From Linyphia triangularis (Eukaryota; Arthropoda; Arachnida; Araneae; Linyphiidae): 64,000 bases of DNA. Positions 27,248 through 38,730 of this stretch are shown here, in pieces. Location: NCBI GenBank assembly GCA_963978545.1, contig OZ021725.1, forward strand, positions 90,507,305-90,571,304. The letters run 5' to 3'. Every line of letters starts with the position of its first letter. Position 1 is the stretch's first letter. Below the pieces are notes generated by a model. It was not told the DNA's origin, ran no database searches, and saw only the letters and a program-made list of their open reading frames with translations. The position numbers and the translations under genes are program-made.

Positions 27248-27325
27248 AATTGGCTTAGAGGAACTACTTTTTTTGAAGTAAAGTTCATCAGAGTTATATA
27301 TTGTGTTTTATTGCTGGGAAATGCA
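27248..27325 (+). repeat. Dispersed repeat pair, copy B
   Basis: GGCTTAGAGGAACTACTTTT...GAGTTATATATTGTGTTTTA TTGCTGGGA, the counterpart of 14762-14836. It sits just upstream of the tandem array at 27361 and may be part of the same element. Confidence 0.4.
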
Positions 27326-27360
27326 TTTCATGTAAAGGATTTATATTAAAAACGTTAACA

Positions 27361-27830
27361 AATCTGCAAGGGCTAATCAACCGACTTTCCATCATTCAAT
27401 CGAACTGAAACTTAAAAGATATATTCGCTGTACAATGACAATGAATTCGATCAAGTTTTGGGTCTGTCACTAAAAGACCGCTTCTATTAACGTTACCATT
27501 GCTACTTCGTAGGGATAATTAACCCACTTACCGAGTCGAGCTGAAACTTAGCAGTTAGATTCGTTGTCGACGACAATATATTCTTTAAAGTTTTGGGGCT
27601 GTCTTTTTCCCCCATTAAGGTTGATGAGGCTAAATCTTCAGATGGCTAACTAACCCACTTTCTGTCATCCAATCGATCTGAAACTTGGCAGATAAAGTCG
27701 TTATAGATGACAATAATGTTGAAATAGTTTGGAATGAGGGAACTCGATCTGATCACCACAATAAGTTGCAAATGCAGGTAAAAATTGTCAATGCATATAA
27801 AATATTTATATTAAAATTTTTATTTTATGG
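27361..27830 (+). repeat. Three ~130-bp tandem units of a dispersed repeat
   Basis: Diverged units start near 27361, 27504 and 27633. Each has a (G)GCTAA/ATAATTAACCCACTT start, then CGAACTGAAACTT(GGCA), then a CGTT-GACAATATA-GTTTTGGGGCTGTC-type end. A tail with ATATTTATATTAAAAT follows. No coding capacity was recognised. Confidence 0.55.
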
Positions 27831-28375
27831 ACTATGTAATTTCCCGCAAATACGCGAAATATAGTTTCTTTTTATTGCAGCTGATAAAATGAATGGTCTA
27901 TATACACCAGACATTAACATATAAAGTTTTGTTTTATTAAGTTTCGAGACTAAAATCAGGGGATGTTCTCGACTGTTTCATCTATAGAGGAATCAGCCTC
28001 CTTTGTACAACATATACAATTATTCTCTAACATGATCTAACAGACTCTCTTCATATGCTAAAACCATCATCGGTAAAAATCAATGTGGATTTAAAATTAT
28101 GTGTTGATAATCTGTTAGGTCGTGGATCTGGAAAATCAAATTTGCGCAGAATCTGTAACGTACTTGGAATTTTAATCCAGTTCTCATTCAATAAGCTATC
28201 GCTTTACACTCCATTCAAATTAAATATGAAATTAAGACATTGTTATTGATTTTTTTTAAGCTAGTGATTCAACCGAATAAAGTTTAACAGATCTTAGTCT
28301 GACATATTTGAAAAAGTTAGGGTTTGAGTTCAAAGTGTCCAAAAGGATAAAATATGACAACGGAACTGATGTAGG

Positions 28376-28657
28376 CATGGGCGCCGTCAAGGGGGTACAA
28401 GGGGATGCACTTGTCTCCTTGATTTTTAAACCTAAAAATGATGTAGGGAAAATGTGGTATGAATCACTGGAAATAGGAGTATGATTATAGGTTTTAAAAT
28501 ATTAATTGGATAGAAAATGTAATTAAGTTTTATTAGTTAAAATTTTATTACAATTGACAGTTAAAAAATCAAGTTTAAAGCAAAAAAAAAAAAAAATGCC
28601 TTTCACTCCCTTAGGTGCCAACTGCTCTCACCTAAAAATGTTCTGCCGGCGACAATG
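28376..28657. mobile_element. Putative hAT-like MITE
   Basis: Left end CATGGGCGCCGTCAAGGGGG, right end (inverted) CATTGTCGCCGGCAG. A GGGGG...CCCCC-type stem near the left end resembles the hAT at 31731. No clear 8-bp duplication was found. Confidence 0.3.
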
Positions 28658-29425
28658 ATTTGCACTCCTTACCTCTGTAGCTAGTGGGAAAGAAGTTTTT
28701 CCAAATTAAAATGAATAAAACACAACTTAAGAAGCTCCATAATCCAAACAAAACTGAAAAATCTGTCCTTAATTTCTATTGAATCTACGTTGGCTTCCAA
28801 TCTAGACTACACATCCTTAATTAAGGAATTTGCTAAAGTTAAACTTAGAAAGGAAAAACCGTAGTACATTGTGTTGATATCATTAAAGCATTTTTATATT
28901 TTCAAAATGAAAACAGTATTCGTACGTTTTGTATAGTTTTTCTTTTAATAACAATCAAAGGTTATTTTAAGAAAAGAAACATTCAAGGAGTGGCATTTCT
29001 AAGAATTGCATTATACTGAGAAAAAATCTACTCCACACAGCCCTACCTTCCTATAACGAAGGTCAATAACAATTCAGAAACATAACTGGAAATTAACTCT
29101 TGATTTGAATATTCGATGACTACGAAAAAAATGTATTCAATACTTACAAGTTCAGGAACATGTACAAACACTTGGAAGAAAATTAAAGTAAATTCCTTGT
29201 CTTGAGTCTACAATCAACCACACCCATAGACGCAGCAAGAGTTGATGAATGGGGAAAGGGTTAATTTCAAAAAATATGAACTCGCTACACCAATAAAAAA
29301 AAAAAGGGGGGGGGGGTGAGGAGAGACTAAAAAAAGAAAAAATTTCATCTTATTGAAAAAGTTTTCAAATCATTTTCCAAATCTACGGGACAAGGGAAAT
29401 TTCTTAAGAATTCTTTCCTTCAGGG

Positions 29426-29453
29426 AAAAAAAAAAAAAAAAAAAAAAAAAAAA
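29426..29453. repeat. Poly-A tract, 28 nt
   Basis: Uninterrupted A run preceding repeat copy 2. Confidence 0.95.
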
Positions 29454-29888
29454 GGAAAATGTTCTTAAACACATGAAAATTGAAAGGTTCTGATATAACT
29501 GTAAATGATATGAATGCAATATTTTTGGAGAAAACTTTTCTAGGCGCAGCAAGCAAAAACGGATCAGTGGCGGAATCCACTTGAAATATTTTGAACCTAC
29601 ACTGCCAAAAATAAGCATTAAAGAAGCTTCCATAAACATTTAAATAAATAATTTTTTTTTCTAAATAGATGTGGTATTCTTTTTACGTACATAATGATAC
29701 CAACATCGTTCCACGTCTGTAAACCTGTGAATGAAATTCTTATTTTTTCTCCTACATCATCTACGCTGTCTTGGGAATCTTTCTCAACTTGAACAATAAT
29801 TTCACCACATTTTTCATCTATTTTTCTTTTGAAAAATAAAAGCAGTGTCTCACTTTGATTTTTGCGTTTGCTACCTGCTCTTAATTAC

Positions 29889-29965
29889 TTTCAATTACCC
29901 GTATGTTAACATAGGGTAATGAAATAACTGTTTTCGGTCGTCAAAAAAAAATTAAAAAAAAAATC

Positions 29966-30000
<35 letters not shown>

Positions 30001-30180
30001 ATTTCTCCACGTATTGGAATATCCAGTCTGAAAAAAAGTGGTATAGAAAAATATCTGCCAATGTGTCTGTGATCAGCATAACTTCCAAACGATTTGATCT
30101 ACGATGTTTAAATTTGGAGTAAAGGTTGTAGGGGTCATTGAACCTTTTTACAAGCTTTATGAAAATTTCAAGGAAATTTC
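29889..30180 (+). repeat. Dispersed hairpin-ended repeat, copy 2
   Basis: Starts TTTCAATTACCCGTATGTTA then ACATAGGGTAATGAAA, a ~16-bp stem around TTAA. Poly-T, CTCCACGTATTGGAATATCC and GATCAGCATAACTTCCAAAC follow, matching the other copies. Confidence 0.6.
29968..29998. repeat. Poly-T tract, 31 nt, inside dispersed repeat copy 2
   Basis: T run at the position where the other copies of the same repeat also carry shorter A/T runs, so it is an expansion of an internal tract. Confidence 0.95.
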
Positions 30181-30885
30181 GAAAAATAATCCTTTTTTTT
30201 TTTTTTTTTTTTTTTTTGTATTATTATTACCATCCTGAATAAAATATAAATATTGTATTAACTGTGTAATGGCAGAAGATATATTTGCATGACCAGAAAC
30301 TAAAGCATTGCCTAGTATGCTTGTGATCTTGAGTATATGTAATTTGTTAAAGACGAATGCAAAATAAAAATTCATCTACAGATTCATAGCAAGGCAAGAA
30401 ATTAATATGAGAAAAAATAATAATAAAAAATTGAAGCTTTTTAAGGATTTTAAGGTAATAAGTGTTCGTCCTAGTGGACTGTATGCGAACATCGCCTCCC
30501 GACTGTTCTTACTAAACTAAAATTATTTTTAAAAAAAAGTAGGTCAAAGGAAATTGGATCAGCGTTTTAATTGAACAAGAATATACAAACACCATTAAAT
30601 TAAATGTATAAACAAAATTCAATTCTATTTGGTTTTTATTCTGCTTTGATAATTTGGTAGAATTTGTTAAAATGAACAATTTTATTTTATTTTGGTAATA
30701 AATGTCGCCAAAACTTTGTGAATTACAGGTGTATAAGTTGTTCAAAGAGGTAACAAGTGTTCTTGGAAACGGAAAAGTAAAATTTCTAGCGGAATATAAG
30801 ATAATCTGAACTGAAAAAATATGCTAAATTGAAAATAATGGCAAACTTTTTTTTTTTTTTTTTTTAACTCTATTGGATTTTCAAC

Positions 30886-30950
30886 GCAGTTGTTTACATG
30901 GCACGCCAAGTTACAGGCATTTCACTTATTAGTAAAAAACGTGAAAACTT
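30886..30950 (+). repeat. Short dispersed repeat related to 40050-40120
   Basis: GTTGTTTACATGGCACGCC...CAGGCATTTCACTTATTAGT AAAAAA matches GTTGTTTACATAAAACC...GGGCATTTCATTTGCTAGTA AAAAA in the second WDR59 intron seen. Confidence 0.35.
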
Positions 30951-31117
30951 CTATTATTTGAATCCGTCAATTTGAAAATTTGATTTTAAAAATTCTACTG
31001 GATACAACTGTACTGAGTTTTTATAACTTTCTTAGGATGTGAAGAGATGTGGAAAAATTGACTTAAAGTTTTCGAAATAGCACCAAACAATTTATGAACA
31101 AGGACAAAATCATTTGG

Positions 31118-31167
31118 TTCTTGTACAAGAATCAAATTAACTTGTATAAGAATGACTTGTACAAGAA
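31118..31167. repeat. Three spaced copies of a palindromic CTTGTACAAGAAT motif
   Basis: TTCTTGTACAAGAAT at 31118, CTTGTATAAGAAT at 31141 and CTTGTACAAGAAT at 31155. The first is a 14-bp perfect palindrome (TTCTTGTACAAGAA). Confidence 0.6.
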
Positions 31168-31512
31168 TAAAATGAAGATTCTTGAACGTGAATTTTAATC
31201 GAATATACAGTTTTTTGGTGAATATGTGTTTCGTTTCGAATGGTTCCTAAAATATGTAAAATTTTGAGCTCCAAAAATATTGTAAAAAAATTGGCGACTG
31301 CAATGTTCTGCAGTTTAACTGGATAGAATGATAATTGAAAACAAAAACTTACAATAAAAATGAGTCATATTCAATCAAGTTAAAGACAAATGAAAAACTG
31401 TTTGTAAAATGGGTACATACCTTTCAGATTTTACACCACGAATATCAGCTCCTATGAAATTCGTAGGTCGGCGTAGATAAACAAATGAAGGAGAAAACTT
31501 TCTATAGGATTA

Positions 31513-31562
31513 TGACGTCAAATCTAACCAGCCAACGATGAAACGTTTTGCGGTTACGTCAC
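31513..31562. promoter_or_regulatory. CRE pair (TGACGTCA and TTACGTCA)
   Basis: TGACGTCA at 31513 and a TTACGTCAC at 31554 lie in a short balanced-composition block. On the minus strand they precede, by about 95 bp, a good splice donor (GAAAG then GTATGT at 31420), which would suit a first exon of an unidentified minus-strand transcript. Confidence 0.3.
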
Positions 31563-31730
31563 GATTCCACTGTTTTTACGATTTTTCTTATTTCAATATT
31601 TAATTAAACAAATTTTTAACCGCAATATAATTTACATATTTGGAATCAGCTTTGCTTTCTTTATTAAAATTTATTGCTTTTTACCATTTTTAAAAAATAA
31701 GCAACTTCTCCATTCGTACCGTGCTTGGAA

Positions 31731-33256
31731 CATTGGCGGCTTCAAGGGGGGGGCCATGGGGGCCATGGCCCCCTCCTTGAAGGGTTCCCTCTTTCTTCCT
31801 AGCCCTTTCAAATATCCCAAAACTTTTTGAGAATTTCCAGTTTAAAAAACGGTGAAAATACAGATTTTTAAGCACAATTTCATTAACTTAAATTTTTTCT
31901 TTACAGTACAAAAAATTATAGCCACCCCCCCCCCCTCAGAAAAAACCCTGGTTTTAAATATATTTACGTACACAACACACGACACAATACCCGGTACACA
32001 ACAAGTACACAGGTAGTGACCATCCCCCTCCTAAACGACGATTTCCTTTTTCCCGGGGGCCTCTGCCCCTTTTTGGAACAACCATGCTCTTCTAAGCAAC
32101 CATGGCGCCGAGGGTAATTTCAACACGTGATGTCAGGACTAGTGTGTGACTTTTGTCACTTGGGCATGGAATCGGTACTGTGTTATTGTTATAACTAGTT
32201 TAGACAGGCCATTTATTGTGAAAATATCTGTTGAACTAGCAACACTTTTATTCGTTGTTTAAAGATTTCGTGATCATTTTACCTCGAGTAATTAGTGACG
32301 AATATCTACAATATGTCTTCAAAAAGAAAAAATGAGAGCATTTTTAAATACTTCTCTAAAAAGAAATACTCAAATACCAGAAGAGTATTTTAGAATCTCG
32401 GTTTACATATCTTTATTGGATAATATAATTGAAGACCTAATAGGAAGATTTCCAAAAGAAAATTTGGATTGTTTTGGCTTTCGATTACTGATTCCAACCT
32501 CCGATATGGAAAAGCCAACAGAATCAGAAAGCAACGAGCTTTAAAACTTATTAAAGAAGTTCATACCAATTTTAGGACTGACACAAATGAGTGTTATTCT
32601 GATTGAAAGTGAGCTAGCACTATGGAGAGAGAAATGGAAAAAAGAAGAATAGCTCCCCACTTCTGCCATAGATACAATGAGAGCTTGTGACAAATATGTA
32701 TATCCTACTATTTACGAGTTACTTAAAATTTTGGCAACACTACCAGTTAGCGTTGCCTCTGCTGAAGAAGCTTGATGAAGTTGCTGATGAAGTTTCTCTA
32801 CCCTTCGACGCTTGAAAACGTGGCTAAGAGCTAGAATGGGGGAAGAAAGGTTAGCAGGACTTAGCTTGTTGCATACTCACAGAGACATAAACATTGATGT
32901 GAGCTGTGTCATAGGCAGATTTGCCAAAACAAAGCAGAGGAAATTGGATTTTGTTCTTTAGGCTTTCAAAGAGTAAAGAAGTGTGATTGTAAAACAATTA
33001 TTAACTATTTTTATTTTTTGTAATTTCTTTGTTTTACTCTTTTCTTATTTTTCAGGAGAGCAATTCAAGCTTAAATTAACTTTTTTAATTCTGCATCAAA
33101 TGAAAATTACTAATTTAGAAAATTCTACACTTATCATTGCAATCAAGCATTTAATCAGCAGTTAGTTTATTATAATTAGGTTACATAGTGCATACATTTT
33201 ACGAACTTAAAGTTTAAAATGGCCCCCCCTGAAAAATGAACCTAGGGCCGCCTTTG
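31731..33256 (+). mobile_element. Internally deleted hAT transposon with perfect 8-bp target duplication
   Basis: The ends are CATTGGCGGCTTC and, inverted, CAAAGGCGGCCC. GCTTGGAA is present on both sides (31723-31730 and 33257-33264) as an exact 8-bp target-site duplication, diagnostic of hAT insertion. The left end carries the GGGGCCATGG-type palindromic C/G tract common in this hAT group, and the right end a GGCCCCCCC tract. At 1526 bp the element is shorter than a full-length copy because most of the transposase is missing. Confidence 0.85.
32313..32961 (+). pseudogene. hAT transposase pseudogene (ZMYM1-like, internally deleted)
   Basis: It starts MSSKRKNESIFKYFSKKK, the usual N-terminus of this transposase group, then hits a stop within about 26 codons. 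A shifted frame resumes with PEEYFRISVYISLLDNIIED, a segment from the middle of the protein. After more stops and frame changes the C-terminal dimerisation domain is readable: ILATLPVSVASAEEA, then STLRRLKTWLRARMGEERLA and a final KLDFVL with stop. Zinc-finger and catalytic regions between the pieces are gone, so it cannot make an active transposase. Confidence 0.85.
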
Positions 33257-33605
33257 GCTTGGAAGTTTTACTCAATCTTTACTAGCCTTTCAAAATGACC
33301 AACATAAAATTAAAATTTAAAGTGGAAACTTTTTCTTATTTCAATGAAATGTTTTGGGAAAAATTCGATCTTAAGGTATGCGAGCTGCATTTTCATCCAA
33401 ATGAATTTGTACTTTCAAAAGAGGCATTTCATAAGAAGACTGGATAAGATTAGTTTTTATAAAGTAACAGTACATGCTTGTCTTGGCAAACATTGTGACT
33501 TAAAAAAAAAAAGTATATACTATGTATATTTCCTCCAAATGTAGGTTTTCTCTGAAAATACGAGCCTTGAATTTAGTTGTGGTATTTAAGCTTTTATATT
33601 ATCTG

Positions 33606-33663
33606 TGTTTTGTTTATTGTGTATATTTGTTGTGTTTTGTTTATTGTGTATATTTGTTGTGTT
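33606..33663 (+). repeat. Two tandem 27-bp units
   Basis: TGTGTTTTGTTTATTGTGTA TATTTGT is present twice in direct tandem order and a third partial TGTGTTTTATC follows. Confidence 0.6.
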
Positions 33664-33800
33664 TTATCAATTGTATAAATCAGTGTTTTGAATTAATATT
33701 TTTCTTATTTCCTTTCACATTTCAAACATTTAGAAATATTTTAAAATTACTTTAAAAAAAAAAAATCTCTAATAGAATGGAAAAGTGAATCCACCACAGG

Positions 33801-33808
33801 TGACGTCA
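33801..33808. promoter_or_regulatory. Exact CRE palindrome TGACGTCA
   Basis: Single perfect CREB/ATF-type site in GGTGACGTCATC context, between the hAT element and the duplicated repeat. No nearby exon. Confidence 0.3.
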
Positions 33809-33936
33809 TCTTACTAGTTGGATGGCCTTCTTAATATCGGAGGTCACAGTGTAGCGCGTAATTATCATCAAATAGCACAATAATTGGCAAGTTTGCTCTT
33901 GTAATGAAAAATCCAAGTATAGTCTTAAAGGTTTGG

Positions 33937-34343
33937 TATAGCTTTTGATTACAAAACACTGATCACTGAATAATCTCAATAATGAAATTTAATGGGTAAT
34001 TTGAGTAATAATCAACAAAGCGTTGGTATATTTACTTAATTTTTTTCTCAACCTTGTTACGCCTTGTTACGCCTATGGTTGGACATCAACGGTCGATGAC
34101 TAAAGTGCTTATATTCCCACGATAAAAACTCCATTTCTCTAGCCTGTGTAGCGCGTATAGCTGTCTGCGAACAACATAAAATTTGCAAGACGTTCAATGG
34201 TACATTAGTTGTATGAATTTCTTTCACTAGGGTATAGCTTTTGATTACCATAGTAAAACACTGGATAATTACTAGTAAGGAAATTTAATGGCAACTTTGC
34301 GGGAAAATGTAGTAAATTTGCTTAATTTTTCTGAACTCAATGG
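33937..34343 (+). repeat. Diverged direct duplication
   Basis: About 33937-34052 (TATAGCTTTTGATTACAAAA..., AATGAAATTTAATGGG, TTACTTAATTTTT) is repeated at about 34233-34343 (TATAGCTTTTGATTACCATA..., AAGGAAATTTAATGGC, TTGCTTAATTTTT), roughly 296 bp downstream. Both copies end near CTCGTTACGC/CTTGTTACGC stretches typical of transposon ends. Confidence 0.4.
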
Positions 34344-36142
34344 GAGAAGGGGGTGGGGGGGTCGAACCCCTAAAACCCCTCTCGTTACGCATATGACAAC
34401 ACCTTGATTGAAACTCAGTAGTCTAGGTGGTGTTGCAACAGTGAAAATTGACGCGATTTCTGAAAATAGACAGGGACAAATGAATATATTTTCTCATTTG
34501 TCTCCAAGTCAATACATATTATTCCTAATAGCAATTTAACAATAAGAGTTTTCAAACATTTTTTTTTTTCTTTTTTTTTTTCTCTTAATATAAACTTTAT
34601 CACTTACCAACCGTCGCCAATTGCTCCAAATTCCGATTGTACCGCAGACTAGAAATTAATATAAATTAAATTTAAATATTGATATGAACCAAAAAGTATA
34701 GGCAGATGCTTTCGATTAAAAATGAAACAAATGGAAGATTTGGCAAGTAAAGTAAGTTGAGTTTCAAAAAGAAAACACCTTATTATAGCTTTGTTTCGAC
34801 TTATGATTTTTCATACTTCTAAAATCAGGTAAATACTTAAATTTAAACTCTCCATAATTCAACCTGCACGTCGTATCCTATTTCATATAATATAATATTA
34901 AAAGAAAGGTTAAAGTTAAATGTGTCAAAAAATGCAAAACTGAGTACTTACCATTTTACCTAAATCAAGCAACAGATGAATTTCCTGCAAACTTTAATTA
35001 CATACCACATCTATGTGAAAAATTGAAATATCAGAAGCAATTCATCCAGTAAATGCGTATTCCTCAATTTAATCTGACGAAAGAAATGGTGAGATTGTAC
35101 TATGAAGCTCGTAATTGTTGCATTTTAATAATGAAATAATTTACTTCGACAATATTGCTGGTTCAACATAGGAGTTTTTTAACTTATCTATTCTTATAGT
35201 AATGTAATATTTGTTGTTTCCTAAGACATTATTTAGTCCTATTGTTGTTTCAAAACATATTGTTTAGTATATCATCATTCTTTAAAAGTATTTTGGATCT
35301 TTAAGACGAATTTGTTTTAGTTATGAAATTATCATTTTCTGTTATTTATTATGCTACTATTTTTAAATTATTATGAAAATTTGCCAAAATTGAGGAAAAT
35401 ATCATGTATATTTTTGAAGTTATTAAAAACGTCATTACTTTTTATTAGATGGCATAGAAATCTCAGTTTTGGCAAAAATTATTTAATTGCGCTTTTAACT
35501 GTGGAATTCATATTCCCTAATAACAATCACTGAATGGCAATGATTGTAAATTGCTTGAGAAAAGTCATACAAGAGTCAGTTTTAAACGATGAGTATGAGG
35601 ACCTGGCAGTATGATAAAAGCAATTCAACAAATTCCCCCGAGCTGTCATTCACCAAAAAAAAAAAAAAAAAAACACCTTGAGTGACAATGGACTTAATTT
35701 TAATACCTTTCGCGCCTCCTAAAGTGACCCAGACTGTATTTGTGACGTCGAATGAAACAAAGAATAGATTGACTATTACAGCAGAAAGTATATTTAAGCT
35801 AATAACCTTAAAGTCTATCAACATGGCATCCTTTCTTTCATCAAAGAAAATGTCGTAAGGGAAAACTACATATGTCTGAGATTAGTAAATAATATAATAA
35901 GCTATCCGCCAAGCGTTCAACATTTTTATACCAATTGCCACAGGAAAAATATCAATCGGAATAGTAGATATTATTTTGGAAATAATCCAACAAGAAACAA
36001 TTGTTGGTTTCTCGAAATTGGTGAAACAAAGCTAAAGTGTATTCTTCTCTCTTTTCCTTTTACACCCCGAAAAACTAAACAATCTCCCACCTACCCGAGT
36101 GAAGACCACCGGATCTATAGAATAGTATTGGCCATTCATTCC
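34344..36142. other. AT-rich intergenic DNA, nothing recognised
   Basis: A GTAAGT donor at 34750 follows a short open frame (MKQMEDLASK), but it does not resemble the WDR59 N-terminus and no partner exon was found. Confidence 0.5.
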
Positions 36143-36576
36143 CTATAGTCCAAAACAACTTATCCTGATCTCATTGAATACTCTACAGTGATGTGCGATC
36201 CGGTTTTACTACGCGCTGATTGGCTGCGCAATAATCTTACTTGTGACGTCTTGAACTGAGTGGAGGCAGGGGGTTTAGCTGTGTTAGCCAATAGTGATTC
36301 TCCAAGTGAGTGACGTCATGAAATAGCTCGGTCAAAGTCATATGATTCGTTAAAATTCTTGTAGTAACCTTGGTTAGAAAAGTAAAGTAAAATTAAACTT
36401 TAAAAGTGCTTATTTTCTTTTTTTATCAACCATATATATAAATTTAATACAAAACTATGAGCGTTATCAATATTACTAAATAAATTGGGATTTGCTCGGA
36501 ACTATATCTTTTACTCGGAAGGATCCATCCTACAGAGTATTCCAATGAGGTCAGGATAAGTTGTCTTGGACTATAG
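36143..36576. repeat. Inverted repeat pair (46-nt arms) enclosing promoter-like sequence
   Basis: The left arm 36143-36188 and right arm 36531-36576 are inverted near-copies. They share CTATAGTCCAA, ACAACTTATCCTGA, CTCATTG and AATACTCT, with about four substitutions and one indel. They enclose about 340 bp that contain CCAAT boxes and TGACGTC sites. This could be a foldback/MITE-type element or a real promoter with inverted flanks. Confidence 0.5.
36219..36318. promoter_or_regulatory. Promoter-like cluster: CCAAT boxes and CRE sites
   Basis: Inverted CCAAT (ATTGG) at 36219, TGACGTC at 36244, CCAAT at 36288 and a full TGACGTCA at 36311 lie in a block that is less AT-rich than its surroundings. 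CRE plus CCAAT is a common arrangement of housekeeping promoters. It lies 3.4 kb upstream of the first WDR59 exon found, so it may serve that gene, but no connecting exon was identified. Confidence 0.35.
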
Positions 36577-38297
36577 TAGCGACTATACTCCTCAAATGAT
36601 GGTCTTACATCGCTCTCAGATGACACGGTGAGTGACCGATCATCGGTGTCTTGCATTCAGCTCATCAATTCAACCGCAACAGGACCCAAAAACGTTCTGT
36701 TGGATGATCTTCAATGGCCGTATCGTTACCCGATAAATTCTCATCAGAATTCGAGGGAATTGCATAAATCGATGAAAATAAAGTTCAATAACAATGTGAT
36801 TCTTTCACTTGCCTATGAAAATAAAATATACTCCCTACTAATGAAAATGGTATTATTATTCTCGATTAGAGCCGTATTTTATAAACTAATAAAAATAATT
36901 CAATACACAAAAAAATGGAGAGTTTCTTACACATATTGAGTCGGAGACGGATTTTTGTAGAAGTGTGGCCCACCAGCTTCCATTTTTGTACACATCGGTG
37001 TTCAGCAAGGACCAATAAACCTGATCATGAGCTCGACTTTCTACTCATCATGCCACCATCATTGTGACTGAAAACTCGTTGGTGAAAGTTGACTTTAATT
37101 TGACACTCTTTGATGAACTTACCATCATCGGCAGATGATGAAAATAAGTTCTGTTAACGATCTACTGCGTTTCAGTAAACAATTGGTGAACAATGAATTC
37201 GGATGAGTTACGATAGTTGGCCGAGGATTCACCATTCAATGATTAATCAAATTCATATTGTTTAACCGACACTATTTCAGTTACCCCACTTTCTTGTTGG
37301 TTTAACCCACTTAAAAAAATCAAGTAAAAGGAAGTTCCCATTCATAAGGTGCATTAAAAAATTCTTTAAAAATGTTACTCGTTTTTGGTAATTTTCATGC
37401 CTTTAACCTATTATAAAGGTTTTGACGTCACATAAATAAGATTATATAACTTTATTTACTATAACTGTATTTGTAACCTTCACTGATTTCGGTGCAGAAA
37501 TAAAACAATGTTTGATTTGATTTGATTTTCGGATTGATTAAAAATGTCAGATTAAATTCTTCTATAAGATGGTCATAGCATTTTTTACCCTTGTAAAATA
37601 CTCTAAAATTTAAATTATAATTATGTCTACAGTTTGGAAAAGTGAAAATGTTGTTGCAGATCATCGTGATTTGCAGGTATATTTTCATCTAAACACTTTC
37701 TCAAAATTGCACTTTTGCCGGACTACTGACAGATGTTTCTATTAAAAAATGCTAAAAAATTAATTTTTTAAAATTAAAAACTGATAAATTTATGATTTCT
37801 GGTATAAAATAGTTCAAATATTTTTAAAGAAATAATTGTTTAAATTGGGGGAGTATTTGTATAAAAATATATCTTCTCTAACAAACCACTTTCCTCTCAC
37901 CAAGCAATATGACTTAATATTCTAACTATATCTAAAATCGTTTACATTAGCGCAATTTGATTTGAGACTGCTTTTTCCCAAGTTGCAAACAAAAAGTATA
38001 TTTTAGAGCAAAAGATTAAAAAATTGTATACTGATGCACAATAGACACTTGCCATTTTTATTTTTGTGCAAACTCCAAAAAGTTAAACACAATCGATTTA
38101 ATTTTTCAAAAGTACCTTGAATTCTGAATGTTAACTTGCCTATCTCTCCTAATAAGAATTACATTTAAAACTCAAATAGTACACAAAACAACTAATCTCT
38201 ATATATTTGAATGAAACTGGAGCATAAATTCGAAACCTAGGTCACTACTAACAATACAGTGCAATATTTTCACCTTTTTCATAAAACTACATATACA
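36577..38297. other. Intergenic DNA upstream of WDR59
   Basis: Balanced composition at 36940-37300 with a minus-strand GATG-GTAAGT donor-like site near 37120; no exon recognised. The missing first WDR59 exon could lie here or further left. Confidence 0.4.
37423..37430. promoter_or_regulatory. Exact CRE palindrome TGACGTCA
   Basis: Perfect site in TTTGACGTCACAT, followed about 10 nt later by AT-rich sequence. It is the closest exact CRE upstream of the first WDR59 exon found (2.3 kb). Confidence 0.3.
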
Positions 38298-38696
38298 CAG
38301 GGTCCCATGGTCATTGAAAGTCATTAAAAGTGCTTAATATTTTTTAACTTGTTTTCAAGGCCTTAAAAGTGCTTAGAGGTGTTTGAAAATTCTTAGAGGT
38401 CCTTAAAAGTCCTTAATTTTTGCAAATGTTGTGTGGTCAACTGCAAAATTCATAAAAATACAACTCGGATTTGTTGTCCCCGCATGATCGCCACTTATCT
38501 GCACTGTATCCGAATTCTCCAACATATTTGTATCATGCATCCACCAACATGTAACTTTTTTGATAGAATGTACTTTGTTAAAAATTTGTATACAAATATA
38601 ATGCCTGTGAAAACAGATTTTCAAAGGTCCTTAAAAACACTATTTAGGTCCTGAAAAGAAATTGATTTTCATTCTGCGATTTGAGTGTGAACCCTG
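38298..38696. mobile_element. Short inverted-repeat element, CAGGGT...ACCCTG (399 bp)
   Basis: Begins CAGGGTCCC and ends GAACCCTG, with ATACA directly adjacent on both sides as a possible 5-bp duplication. The body is rich in repeated CCTTAAAAGTGCTTA-type motifs. No coding potential. Confidence 0.5.
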
Positions 38697-38730
38697 ATAC
38701 ATCATAATTCACAGTATCCTATTCAAAAGT

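Noticed and set aside
34720..34750. Short open frame with a GTAAGT donor as the missing WDR59 first exon
   Set aside because: MKQMEDLASK does not resemble the conserved WDR59 N-terminus.
36444..36656. 70-codon minus-strand ORF with a plausible-looking hydrophilic start
   Set aside because: It overlaps one arm of the inverted repeat and the equivalent frame in the other arm is broken by a 1-nt indel, so it is probably repeat-derived and not a gene.
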